NCBI GenBank assembly: GCA_965215545.1
Contig: OZ244066.1
Coordinates: 1,178,001-1,242,000, forward strand
Origin: MPNP01 sp965215545
Lineage (GTDB): Bacteria > Pseudomonadota > Alphaproteobacteria > Rhodobacterales > Rhodobacteraceae
Reading direction: 5' to 3'
Length of the DNA stretch: 64,000 nt
The notes under the pieces were generated by a model. The model was not told where the DNA came from and did not search any database. It was given only the letters and a program-made list of their open reading frames with translations. Each line of letters starts with the position of its first letter. The first letter of the stretch is position 1. Made by a program: the position numbers and the translations under genes. Shown here one piece after another: positions 15,897 through 24,542 of this stretch.

Positions 15897-17021
15897 TTGT
15901 CATCTCTCCGAGGAAGTAGATTCCACCTATTGACCAAGGCGCGGGGAGCGACCCTTTGCCGGGTATTGCAGGCGTATTCAGTGGATAACCCGGCACAGTG
16001 CCGAGCTCGGAGAAATGACATTGCCGTCTCTAGCAGCGGTTTGGGGAGAGTTCAAGCAGCAGGCTGGAATCATCAGGGATGGCAGGGGCTGCCAAACGAG
16101 GGCGCGGGTGGTGGTCAGGGTATTGCTCAGGTTCGCGGCATCATCGCGGGCGATGCCCTTCCAAGCAAAAGAGGCCGCCTGCAGGCCGCCTCTCGTGTGT
16201 TTATCGGTCTGACCGAGGACGAGTGGCGGGCAACGCTGCCCAGCGGGCGTCAGCTCGTCATCGTCAATCGTGTGAGTTGGGCGGTGACCCACATGGAGCG
16301 GGCCGGACTTCTCAAACGGGTCCGACGCGGCATCTACCGGATAACAGATGATGGCCTGAGCCTGCTGGTGCGCAATCCGTCCCACGTCAACATGGGCACG
16401 CTCCGGGGGTATCCCGCCTACGTCACCTGGAAGGACGCGGTGCCGGACGAAAAAGCGACCTCGGCTCCAGATCCAGACAATTCCACCACAACTCCCGAGG
16501 AAGACTTGGCGCAAGCCGCCGACATTTTGACCCGTGCCTTGCAGACCGACCTCTTCCAACGTATCCGCAACGCCGAGCCTGCTGTTCTCGAACGGGTAGT
16601 CATCGAGCTTCTGAGCGCCATGCGATATGGCGGTGGAGATACTCACATGGCCCGGGTTGCCGGCCGCTCCGGCGATCACGGGATCGATGGGGTGATCCGC
16701 GAGGATGCGTTAGGTCTGGATGAGATCTATGTGCAGGCCAAACGCTATGCAGATGGCAACACCGTGGGCGAGAGTGCCCTGCGCAACTTTGCCGGGGCGA
16801 TCGATGCGGCGGGCACGGTCAAGGGCGTGTTTGTCACCACATCCGATTTCACCCCTGCGGCACTGGAGTACGTCAAGAAGAGTCCAAAGCGCATTGTCCT
16901 GATCAATGGTCACGAACTGGCCAAGCTGATGGTCGAGCACAACATCGGGGTGCGGACGCTTGAGACATACGACGTCAAGCGCATCGATGACAATTATTTC
17001 GATGGGGACCTGTCCGGATGA
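15897..17021 (+). CDS. Mrr-type restriction endonuclease, N-terminus anomalous
   Basis: From about 16206 on the translation is a textbook Mrr protein: GLTEDEWRATLPSGRQ, VNRVSWAVTHMERAGLL, RRGIYRITDDG (winged-helix part), then the nuclease domain with GDHGIDGVI and IYVQAKRY (D...QxK catalytic set), FVTTSDFTPAALEYV and INGHELAKLMVEH. Such enzymes cut methylated DNA. The first ~100 codons in this frame do not look like Mrr, the only long start is TTG, and a terminator-like hairpin (16171-16192) lies in it. Real starts could be GTG 16197 or a frameshifted ATG 16015. The gene may be truncated or a pseudogene. Confidence 0.7.
   Translation: MSSLRGSRFHLLTKARGATLCRVLQAYSVDNPAQCRARRNDIAVSSSGLGRVQAAGWNHQGWQGLPNEGAGGGQGIAQVRGIIAGDALPSKRGRLQAASRVFIGLTEDEWRATLPSGRQLVIVNRVSWAVTHMERAGLLKRVRRGIYRITDDGLSLLVRNPSHVNMGTLRGYPAYVTWKDAVPDEKATSAPDPDNSTTTPEEDLAQAADILTRALQTDLFQRIRNAEPAVLERVVIELLSAMRYGGGDTHMARVAGRSGDHGIDGVIREDALGLDEIYVQAKRYADGNTVGESALRNFAGAIDAAGTVKGVFVTTSDFTPAALEYVKKSPKRIVLINGHELAKLMVEHNIGVRTLETYDVKRIDDNYFDGDLSG
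16171..16192 (+). repeat. Hairpin (terminator-like) inside the 5' part of the mrr ORF
   Basis: GAGGCCGCC-TGCA-GGCCGCCTC forms a nine-position stem with one C.C mismatch, preceded by AAAA. It resembles a rho-independent terminator and shares its CGGCCTGC-like core with the terminators at 11.4 and 11.9 kb, yet it lies directly before the first recognisable Mrr residues. Confidence 0.5.
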
Positions 17022-17855
17022 TGGACCTGGGGCAAGCCCGACATCCAGATCGGCTGCTTCAACTGTGGTGATAGCGCCGCAGCCTGCCGGATGCAGGGCC
17101 AGTAGATGTAGCGACTTGCAACCAAACTGCAATCATCGGCACCACCCCCAGTCCCTGCAACTGGCGGTTCTGGATTCGTGGCCCTGTTCGGGCTGCGCAA
17201 CTGGCCGGGCCAGATCGGCCGGCCCCCCTGCCGCAAGAGATCCGTCAATTCGGCTGTCCGCCGGCATCGGGTTGATGACGATCCAGATCCCAGTCTGTGG
17301 TCGAGGGTCGTGCGTATCTGACCAGCATGGCCGTCCTGCCATCCGGCAACCCGCTGGGGTGGAGGAGGGCGCGCGGTTACAGGATTGGCTTCTGAGACCC
17401 GAATCTGCATGGCACCTGATCTGGATCAGACGGCACCCGGCAGCGAGTTGGGCATCAAGGGTCGGGTCGGCCGTCGCGATGCGGGATGGCGGGGTGTTCA
17501 TTTTGGGTGTGCCTCGGGGACATCTGGGCAGTCACCCGGATCGGACCCCAGGTGAGCACGGCATCCCGGGCTTCAGCGGCCCGGCAAGTGTGCAGGCAGA
17601 ATGTCTTGCTGGGGTCAACCCGTAATGACGCGGGGTGGGCAGGCGTGCTCGGCGTTCAGGGTCGGAACATGGCTCTTATCGGACACTTCTGGCGGGGCAC
17701 AATGCCCCCTGACGCACGAAGCCCCCCGCAAACGGCAAGATTTGGACCGTGGCGGCGGAACTGGTGTGCCAGACAGGCTTGGCGTGATGGTCTGCACGCA
17801 GCCGCAGTCGGGCCGCCCATGACACCATTTGGCACGGATCCCGGGCAGGGCCCCT
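17022..17855. other. Long intergenic stretch, no gene supported
   Basis: 834 bases between mrr and the HEPN gene. The longest minus ORF (17133-17501) gives a Cys/Pro/Arg-rich translation with no domain look. No tRNA, repeat or terminator was identified. Decayed remnants of inserted genes are possible given the defence-type neighbours. Confidence 0.5.
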
Positions 17856-18368
17856 TTATGATCCCTGAATGCGTCCAATAATCAGCAGGCCCACAAGGTA
17901 GGCAGTCGCTTGAGGCCCTTTCCGGATTGTCGCCCAATCATTGATTGCACGGGATGCAAGTTTCTGATTATATATGGCTTCACTACGGGTAAACAGGCGG
18001 GAAGTGTCGTAATCGGCCTGATGGCGAGCTTCCTGCAAGTCCACGAACGCCTGTGCAACGCCCTTGAGCTTGGCATCTATGGGCATTGGAATGAATGCAG
18101 CGGAGATTTTGTCGGGTGGAGTGCCGGCGGCCAGAGATTTGGACATGCTTCGCATATCCTTGTGGTGGAAAGCACGCGCGATTGTCTGGCGCAGTGAATT
18201 GTGATCTCGACCCGATACCAAAGTGCGGGTGGCATCATCCACAAGGCGGTGGAACAGGGCATAGTAGGACGCAGAGATGGAACGGCGCAGGCTGGCCTGG
18301 ACAGGACGTCGCGGTTCCTTTTTTGCAAGGAGAAGGGCTTGCTTGAGCAGGGCAGTGTGTAATTTCAT
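17856..18368 (-). CDS. HEPN-domain protein
   Basis: A 170-residue mostly helical protein. LRRSISASYYALFHRLVDDA fits the RS(A/V)SxxYYAxFH helix typical of HEPN proteins, and LQEARHQADYD matches the second conserved helix. The usual RNase signature R-x4-6-H is not clearly present (nearest spacings are seven residues), so nuclease activity is uncertain. Its ATG overlaps the stop of the 95-residue upstream gene (ATGA), which makes a two-gene unit like toxin-antitoxin modules. It ends in LVGLLIIGRIQGS. Confidence 0.72.
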   Translation of the reverse strand: MKLHTALLKQALLLAKKEPRRPVQASLRRSISASYYALFHRLVDDATRTLVSGRDHNSLRQTIARAFHHKDMRSMSKSLAAGTPPDKISAAFIPMPIDAKLKGVAQAFVDLQEARHQADYDTSRLFTRSEAIYNQKLASRAINDWATIRKGPQATAYLVGLLIIGRIQGS

Positions 18369-18652
18369 GCTGACTGCGCCAGAACAACATCATCAGCGGA
18401 TGTGAAACTCACGTAGATCCCGAGAGGGCTCTCAGGAGTTGAAATGGTCTCGCGGAGATGGCCAAGGACAATATCTCTGATTTCGATCAGTGCATCGAAG
18501 TCGGTATCCTTGTCGCGTAACACAGCCCAAATCCACACGGCAGGCTCGTCGGCGGAATCGGTGCCGGTACGCACTTTCCATTCAGAGACATCGGCAGGAA
18601 GAGATGGTAGTGCCTCAAGGGTTTCACGAATATCAGTTTCGTTAGAGGACAT
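18365..18652 (-). CDS. Small acidic partner of the HEPN protein
   Basis: A 95-residue acidic protein with ADEPAVWIWAVLRDKDTDFD, then ALIEIRDIVLGHLRE and LGIYVSFTSADD: an alpha/beta pattern in which a strand with alternating Trp/Val precedes a D-x-D-like turn, a helix and a last strand. I do not recognise a catalytic nucleotidyltransferase GS motif, so it is not an ordinary MNT antitoxin. It is translationally coupled to the HEPN gene and precedes it, as antitoxins often do. Role inferred from position only. Confidence 0.6.
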   Translation of the reverse strand: MSSNETDIRETLEALPSLPADVSEWKVRTGTDSADEPAVWIWAVLRDKDTDFDALIEIRDIVLGHLRETISTPESPLGIYVSFTSADDVVLAQSA

Positions 18653-19095
18653 CGGGTGTTGCCTTGCGCGTTAGCGACCTGGACGGAGTTTATGCTGCGG
18701 GCATAGCGTCCGCAAGATTACAAACGGAGCCAAACGGGTCGATTCCGGCTGAATGCAGACCATCACTGTCAAGGTCATCACCACACATCCCATATCGGTC
18801 GCCGGGCGGCACGCGTCAGGCAACCCTCTCCACGCACCCGTCCAGTGCCCCCTGGCGGGACCCAGAACCCCGGGCAAATTCGGGCGAGATCGGGTCCATT
18901 CTGGCCCTCGAAATGACCCCATTATCCCCATTATCCATTATGAGAACGACCTTTCAGATCGAAGGCAACGCCGCGCTGGTGCGGGGCTGTGTGGGGTCGA
19001 GGAACCATGACACGTGCCGATGCAATCTGCCCGCACCCGGAGCAAGGGCGGAGTTCGGGTGGGGGTTCCGTGCGCTCGGCCATTGTGGTGGCGAG
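18653..19095. other. Intergenic stretch, no gene seen
   Basis: 443 bases between the HEPN pair and the aldo/keto reductase stop. It should hold the promoter of the HEPN pair at its left. A short direct repeat of CCCCATTAT with CCATTAT lies at about 18919-18941. No coding frame is convincing. Confidence 0.45.
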
Positions 19096-20139
19096 TCAGA
19101 ATGGCATGGGGATGGCGCGGTGGATCGTGTCGATTTCGGCAAGACAGGTGCTGTCGAGTTCGACATCGACGGCGCCGAGGAGGGTTTCGAGTTGCCCGGT
19201 GGTGGTGGCACCGAAGATGGCGGAGGTGATGAATGGACGGGCCATGCACCAGGCCAGGGCCAGGTGGGGAAGGGAAAGTCCATGCCGGTTGGCAAGGTCA
19301 AGATAGGCATCGACAGCCTGCCAGGCCCGGTCGGTGGCCCGCTCGCCCAGTGAGCGTGAATGGTCCCGGCGCGAGCCGGGTGGGATCTGGCCCCCCTGGT
19401 ATTTCCCGGTCAGGATGCCCGCAGCCAGGGGTGAATAGGCCAGCAGTCCCACCTGTTCATTGTGGGCCAGTTCCGCGAGATCGGTATCAAAGAGACGGCA
19501 GAGCAGACTGTATTCGTTCTGGATGGACTGCATGCGGGGCCAGCCGTTGGCCCGGGCAAGGTCCAGCCATTGCTGGGTGCCCCAGGTCGACTCGTTCGAC
19601 AGGCCGATTGCGCGGATGGTGCCCTCGTTGCGCAGGTCCTCAAGGGTTGCAAGAACCTCCTCCATATTGGCCCGGACTGCATCGGCATCCTGGCCTGTCG
19701 GGTCAAAGGTCCAGTTCTGGCGGAACATGTAGGACCCCCGGTTGGGCCAATGCAGCTGGTAGAGATCAATGACATCGGTCTGCAGGCGTTGCAGTGAGCC
19801 CGCAATGGCCTGCCTGATGGCTGGGGCCGTGATCGGGCCGCCCTGGCGGATGTGCTGGATGCCGGGCCCTGCCACCTTGGTGGCAATCAGGACGTCGTTG
19901 CGCTTGCCGGTCCTGGTCAGCCATTTGCCGACAATGCGTTCGGATACACCGAAGGTGCGGGCACTGATGGGGTTGACCGGATAGAGTTCAGCGGTGTCGA
20001 CAATGTTGATGCCGTGGTCGAGCGCCATGTCCATCTGACGCTGGGCATCCTCCTCGGATGTCTGCGTGCCGTAGGTCATGGTGCCGAGGCACAGGGCGCT
20101 GACACGGATATCGGTCTGGCCCAGAGTGTTGCAATGCAT
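19096..20139 (-). CDS. Aldo/keto reductase (Tas-like)
   Basis: A 347-residue NADP-dependent aldo/keto reductase. The family pieces are in order: LGQTDIRVSALCLGTMTYG, INIVDTAELYPVNP (catalytic Asp and Tyr), VLIATKVAGPG (Lys), YQLHWPNRGS (His), IGLSNESTWG, IQNEYSLLCR and the cofactor-binding C-terminus with SAIFGATTTGQLETLLGAVD. The long loop with YMFRQNWTFDPTGQ is typical of the Tas branch. Start taken at the Met before HCNTLGQTDIRVS; the frame is open further to 20196. It sits downstream of ccoS on the same strand; a functional link is not evident. Confidence 0.92.
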   Translation of the reverse strand: MHCNTLGQTDIRVSALCLGTMTYGTQTSEEDAQRQMDMALDHGINIVDTAELYPVNPISARTFGVSERIVGKWLTRTGKRNDVLIATKVAGPGIQHIRQGGPITAPAIRQAIAGSLQRLQTDVIDLYQLHWPNRGSYMFRQNWTFDPTGQDADAVRANMEEVLATLEDLRNEGTIRAIGLSNESTWGTQQWLDLARANGWPRMQSIQNEYSLLCRLFDTDLAELAHNEQVGLLAYSPLAAGILTGKYQGGQIPPGSRRDHSRSLGERATDRAWQAVDAYLDLANRHGLSLPHLALAWCMARPFITSAIFGATTTGQLETLLGAVDVELDSTCLAEIDTIHRAIPMPF

Positions 20140-20235
20140 GGCGGTCCTGTCGTTGCCTGTCAGGGACTGGGTGATGCCGGGAGGCGGACATGGCACCCGC
20201 TATAATGCAGGATGGGTTGGCTGACCACAGGAAAG

Positions 20236-20409
20236 TCAATGCCGGGGCGGCGGGTCCTTCGGTTCATCATCATAGTCGGTCTGCAGGATCCGATGGGCAT
20301 CCCCCTTGGGATCACTGTACTGATGGCTGCGGATCGCCCAGACCATGATGACCAGCCAGAGCAGTCCGCCCAGCATCGTCACACCGATCAGGGGAATGAT
20401 GCTGTCCAC
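20236..20409 (-). CDS. ccoS: cbb3-type cytochrome oxidase assembly protein CcoS
   Basis: A 57-residue membrane protein with GTG start at 20409. It reads VDSIIPLIGVTMLGG then LLWLVIMVWAIRSHQYSD and ends DDEPKDPPPRH: one membrane segment followed by the conserved QYxDPxGDAxRIL stretch of CcoS. It is needed to put copper/heme into the cbb3 oxidase. The start lies one base after the ccoI stop, so the genes are coupled; ccoS closes the ccoNOQPGHIS run. It is easily missed because it is short and starts with GTG. Confidence 0.9.
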   Translation of the reverse strand: MDSIIPLIGVTMLGGLLWLVIMVWAIRSHQYSDPKGDAHRILQTDYDDEPKDPPPRH

Positions 20410-20410
20410 G

Positions 20411-22525
20411 TCAGCGCATCCGCATCGCGTTGAGGGTCACAGCAATCGATGAGGTGGACATGGCAATGGCAGCTGCCAGCGGCGTGGCCAGGCCGGCGAG
20501 TGCCAGCGGGACGGCAACGGCATTGTAACAGCCGGCAATGGTGAAATTCTCCAGGACCCGTCGCCGGGCCAGGCGGGCCAGGCGAATGCTTTCGGGAATC
20601 TGGCCGAGATCATTGCCAACGAGAATGACACTGGCCGCCACCCGGGTGACATCCAGTGCCGAGGACGGGGCGATGGAGACATCCGCCCGGGCCATGGCAG
20701 CGGCATCATTGATCCCGTCGCCGACCATCAGGGTGATCCCGTCGGCGTCGGCCAGGGTGCTGATCATGGCCATCTTGTCTTCCGGCCGGGCTGTGGCATG
20801 CCACGTCTCGATCCCCAGCGTCCCGGCCAGAGCCCGCACCGCCGGTTCGGCATCCCCCGACATCAGGATGATCTCGACACCGAGCGCCTGCAGACCGGCA
20901 ATGCAGTCCCGGGTTCCCGGTCGGACCTGATCGATGAAGCGGAACTCATGGAACTCATCCGAGCCGATCCGCAACCAGGTCGCTGAATGCCCGCTGGCGG
21001 GCCCCCCGACCCAGCCGGCCCGACCGAGCCGGACGTCCTGGCCCTGCCAGGTCCCGGTCAGGCCGGACCCGGGGACTTCCCGGATGGTGTCAATGGGCGC
21101 CAGGGGGGTGCCGACCGCCATGACATGGTCATGCAGGGCGCGGGCATAGGGGTGGCGTGAGGTAGCGGCCAGGGATCCAGCCACGGCCAGCACTGCGGGG
21201 TCGATGGTGTGGTGGGGATCGATGACGGGGATGCCAAGCGTCAGGGTGCCGGTCTTGTCGAGGACAGCCCGCCGGACATTGGCGAGTTTCTCGATGGCTT
21301 CGGGGTCGTTGATCAGCAGGTTGGAACGGAAGAACCGTCCCGTGGTGGCAGCGGACACGGCTGGCACGGCCAGACCGAGCGCGCAGGGACAGGTGATGAT
21401 CAGGACGGCCACAGCGACATGGAGGGAGAGGCGCAGGTCGCCGGTGGCAAGGATCCAGCCGGCAAAGCCGAGGAGGGCGAGGAGATGGACGGCCGGTGCA
21501 TAGATGCCGGCAGCCCGGTCGGCCAGCGTCGTGTATCGGTTCCGGCCCCTCTCGGCGAGTTCGATCATGCGCACGAGCCGACGGAGCGAGGAATGGGCAC
21601 TGGTGCGGGTCACCTCGACCTCGAGGCGGCCGGTGTGGATGGATTGACCCGCCACAACCCGGTCCCCGACCTCGACAGGTTCGGGACGACTCTCGCCCGT
21701 CAGGAAGGAATTGTCGAGGTCGCCGCTGCCCCTGGTGATGCGGCCATCGAGCGGGATCCGGTCCCCGGGGCGGACAATGATGATGGCGCCCCTGGCGATC
21801 TCATCAAGCGGACGCTCGATCTCCCGGCCAGCGCTGAGTGTGGTGATGCTGTCGGGCTCGATGGCCGACAGTTGCGCTGCCGCCGAACGGGCCCGCATGC
21901 GGGTCTGGAGGTCGAGATAGCGACCGGCCAGCAGGAAAAAGACCAGGGCCAGGGCGGCTTCGAAATAGGCATGCCGACCACCGAGGGCTGTTTCGAACAG
22001 GGAATGTCCCGCGGCCAGGATGATGGCCAGCGAGATCGGAACGTCCATGTTCAACCGGAAGACCCTGAGGGCCTTGCAGGCATTGGTCAGGAAGGGCTGG
22101 GATGCATAGACGATGATGGGCAGCGCGATGAAGGCCGAGAGCCAGTGCATGAGTTCACGGGTCGTGCCCTCGGCTCCGGACCAGACCACGACGGAATAGA
22201 TCATGACATTGGCAAAGCCAAAGCCGGCGATACCGAGCCGGATCATCAGGCCCTGGGATTGGGGGTTGACCGAGACCAGCCGTTCGGAGTCCCGGTCGAG
22301 CTGGATCGGTGTATACCCGGTTGCCTTGATGCAGCGGCTGAGCCGGCTGGCATCGGTGCCGGCGGCCGCTTCGATGCGGATCCGGTGGTTGGTCAGGTTG
22401 ACCCGGGCCGTTCTGACTTCCGGGAGGGCACCGAGGGCTCGTTCAAGGACCGAGATGCAGTGCGCACAGTGCATATCGTTGACAGCAAACAGGAATTCAT
22501 CCGTCCCTGCCGACGGTCCTGTCAT
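20411..22525 (-). CDS. ccoI: Copper-translocating P-type ATPase CcoI (FixI)
   Basis: P1B-type ATPase that exports copper for assembly of the CuB site of the cbb3 oxidase. About 704 residues: an N-terminal heavy-metal domain with NDMHCAHCISVLERAL, eight membrane segments, the phosphatase-loop LTGES, the metal-transport CPC in IITCPCALGL (around residue 380), DKTGTLT (about 421), the SRHPYA HP motif and VGDGINDAAAM (about 600). ATG 22525 is used; the frame is open to a GTG at 22591 that would overlap ccoH. It is followed directly by ccoS. Membrane protein of the inner membrane. Confidence 0.95.
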   Translation of the reverse strand: MTGPSAGTDEFLFAVNDMHCAHCISVLERALGALPEVRTARVNLTNHRIRIEAAAGTDASRLSRCIKATGYTPIQLDRDSERLVSVNPQSQGLMIRLGIAGFGFANVMIYSVVVWSGAEGTTRELMHWLSAFIALPIIVYASQPFLTNACKALRVFRLNMDVPISLAIILAAGHSLFETALGGRHAYFEAALALVFFLLAGRYLDLQTRMRARSAAAQLSAIEPDSITTLSAGREIERPLDEIARGAIIIVRPGDRIPLDGRITRGSGDLDNSFLTGESRPEPVEVGDRVVAGQSIHTGRLEVEVTRTSAHSSLRRLVRMIELAERGRNRYTTLADRAAGIYAPAVHLLALLGFAGWILATGDLRLSLHVAVAVLIITCPCALGLAVPAVSAATTGRFFRSNLLINDPEAIEKLANVRRAVLDKTGTLTLGIPVIDPHHTIDPAVLAVAGSLAATSRHPYARALHDHVMAVGTPLAPIDTIREVPGSGLTGTWQGQDVRLGRAGWVGGPASGHSATWLRIGSDEFHEFRFIDQVRPGTRDCIAGLQALGVEIILMSGDAEPAVRALAGTLGIETWHATARPEDKMAMISTLADADGITLMVGDGINDAAAMARADVSIAPSSALDVTRVAASVILVGNDLGQIPESIRLARLARRRVLENFTIAGCYNAVAVPLALAGLATPLAAAIAMSTSSIAVTLNAMRMR

Positions 22526-22563
22526 GGTGGGCACAAGGGGTCTGGATGCGGTCACCGGACGCC

Positions 22564-23034
22564 TCAGCCGGGCCGGGCCGTATCCACCCACAGGGTGAGT
22601 TTCTGCCGGAAGGGTTGACCGCCCCGCCCCATCCCGGCCACGTGGAGGGTCCAGAGTCCCGGGTCCAGGGCGATATCGGCCCGATAATGCGTGCCATCAA
22701 AGATGGCGGTGAGGTCGTGGTCACTCTGCTGATGGGTGGGGCGTTGGAGCCGGGCGGTGAAATCCACCACGTCAGCCGGTTCCCCGCTGGCGGCATCAAT
22801 GGCAATCGCCAGGGTGGTGCCATCATAGGCGGCCGAGGCCTGCCAGCCGAGCGCGTCCTGCCGGCGTCGGTCCCGCTCGAATGTCTGGCTGGCCACATAG
22901 CTGTTCCTGACCTCCATTCCGGGAAACGTCCGGATCGCGGTGACGGCCATGACAAGATTGACACAGACAATGAGGCCAAAGGCACCGGCCACCATCAGAA
23001 AGACATGCCTGCCGTGCAGGGGTTTGCCGCTCAT
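22564..23034 (-). CDS. ccoH: FixH/CcoH cbb3 oxidase assembly protein
   Basis: A 156-residue inner-membrane protein with a single N-terminal membrane helix (HVFLMVAGAFGLIVCVNLVMAV) and a periplasmic domain starting RTFPGMEVRNSYVASQTF, where the NSYxASQxF motif is characteristic of FixH. It interacts with CcoN during assembly. Its ATG overlaps the ccoG stop (ATGA at 23031-23034). Length is typical. Confidence 0.93.
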   Translation of the reverse strand: MSGKPLHGRHVFLMVAGAFGLIVCVNLVMAVTAIRTFPGMEVRNSYVASQTFERDRRRQDALGWQASAAYDGTTLAIAIDAASGEPADVVDFTARLQRPTHQQSDHDLTAIFDGTHYRADIALDPGLWTLHVAGMGRGGQPFRQKLTLWVDTARPG

Positions 23035-24461
23035 GAGCCCGTTCCATGAAACGTCGTCGATCGCGTCCCCCGTTCGGCATTGGACAGGTCCTCGATCATC
23101 ATCTCAAGATCCAGCTGGTCACTGGTGGCGGCCGGGCTGCCGGCCGGGGCCGTGACATGCACCCGCTTGATCCCGATCCGGTCGGCCGGGATCACCGTGG
23201 TCAGGGTGTCGGTCCCCTCGACCCGGATCTCGAAGGGTGACGCGCCCACAAGCCCAACCCGGAAAGGCGTTTCCTCGCCATGGCGATTGCGGATCCGGAT
23301 GATGTAACTGTTGCGGATCGAGCCATCCGACATGGTGACATACAGCGGGCTGCGGACCGGGGAGATCGAGAACTCGATGGTGGGACGGTTGAGCAGGGCC
23401 ACGAGCAGCAGCACGCCGAGGCTGCCCCAGAGCGCCGAATACAGAATGACGCGCGGCCGCAAGAGACGTTGGGTGAGATCCCGAAGCGTGCTTTGTTCGG
23501 TTTCGAGTGTTTCATCCATCAGCGTCATGTAGTCGATCAGGCCCCTTGGCTTGCCGATCCGGGCCATGACATCATCACAGGCATCGATGCAGAGGGCGCA
23601 GCCAATGCATTCGATCTGGTGACCATCGCGGATGTCAATGCCGACCGGACAGACATTGACACAGGCACTGCAGTCAATGCAGTCGCCGAGAGTGTCCTCG
23701 TCGCGGGCCTTGCGGTGTTTGCCGCGGGGCTCGCCGCGCCAGCTCCGGTAGGCCACCGTCAGGGATTGCTCATCCATCATCGCCGCCTGGATGCGGGGCC
23801 AGGGACACATGTAGGTGCAGACCTGCTCGCGCATGAAACCGCCGAGGATGAATGTCGTGGCGGTCAGGATGCCGACGGTTGAGTAGGCAATCGGATGGGC
23901 AGCCAGTGTGAAGAATTCGACCATCAGGGTGGGGGCATCGGCAAAGTAGAAGATCCAGGCCCCACCCGTGGCCATCGAGATCAGCAGCCAGGTTGTCCAT
24001 TTGGTCAGGCGCAGGTGGGCCTTGCGGAATGACATGGGGCTGTTCCAGAGTTTGACCCGACGGTTGCGGTCACCCTCGATCCAGCGCTCGACAAGGATGA
24101 ACAGGTCGGTCCAGATGGTCTGGGGGCAGGCATAGCCACACCACACCCGGCCAAAGACCGATGTGAAGAGGAAGAGGCCCAGCCCGGCCATGATCAGCAG
24201 ACCGCCCACGAAATAGAACTCGTGCGGCCAGATCTCGATCCAGAAAAAGAAGAAGCGCCGGTGGGCCAGATCAATGAGAACGGCCTGGTCTGGCAGCACA
24301 TCTCCCCGATCCCAGCGGATCCAGGGGACAATGTAGTAGATGCCCAGCAGGATGCCCAGCAGCCACCATTTGATGGTACGGAAGGTGCCGGCCACCCGGC
24401 GCGGAAAGATCGGTTCCCGGGCGGCGTAGAGACGCGGTGGATCGGTCTGGGCGACATTCAT
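23031..24461 (-). CDS. ccoG: CcoG (FixG/RdxA) 4Fe-4S membrane cupric reductase
   Basis: A 476-residue membrane iron-sulfur protein; CcoG reduces Cu(II) to Cu(I) before delivery to the cbb3 oxidase. It has five or so membrane helices (first near WWLLGILLGIYYIVPW), the loop motifs VWCGYACPQTIWTD and TYMCPWPRIQAAMMDE, and two ferredoxin-type clusters, CIDCSACVNVCPVGID (about residue 262) and CIGCALCIDACD (about 284). The C-terminal third is an immunoglobulin-like periplasmic domain. Start set at the Met before NVAQTDPPRLY; an upstream Met at 24524 is in frame but unlike the family. Confidence 0.95.
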   Translation of the reverse strand: MNVAQTDPPRLYAAREPIFPRRVAGTFRTIKWWLLGILLGIYYIVPWIRWDRGDVLPDQAVLIDLAHRRFFFFWIEIWPHEFYFVGGLLIMAGLGLFLFTSVFGRVWCGYACPQTIWTDLFILVERWIEGDRNRRVKLWNSPMSFRKAHLRLTKWTTWLLISMATGGAWIFYFADAPTLMVEFFTLAAHPIAYSTVGILTATTFILGGFMREQVCTYMCPWPRIQAAMMDEQSLTVAYRSWRGEPRGKHRKARDEDTLGDCIDCSACVNVCPVGIDIRDGHQIECIGCALCIDACDDVMARIGKPRGLIDYMTLMDETLETEQSTLRDLTQRLLRPRVILYSALWGSLGVLLLVALLNRPTIEFSISPVRSPLYVTMSDGSIRNSYIIRIRNRHGEETPFRVGLVGASPFEIRVEGTDTLTTVIPADRIGIKRVHVTAPAGSPAATSDQLDLEMMIEDLSNAERGTRSTTFHGTGS

Positions 24462-24542
24462 GGGACTAGCCGACCAGGACTGGATGGGGCAAGCGGTGGA
24501 CCTCCATCCGCTGCCAGCCAGCAATGGAGTGTGCCATCGCCG

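Noticed and set aside
15974..15986. GTGGATAAC as a DnaA box and origin signal
   Set aside because: It is a single site with one mismatch, not clustered and not near the parAB region.
17133..17501. 122-codon minus ORF in the stretch after mrr
   Set aside because: Composition rich in Cys, Pro and Arg, no ribosome site and no recognisable domain.
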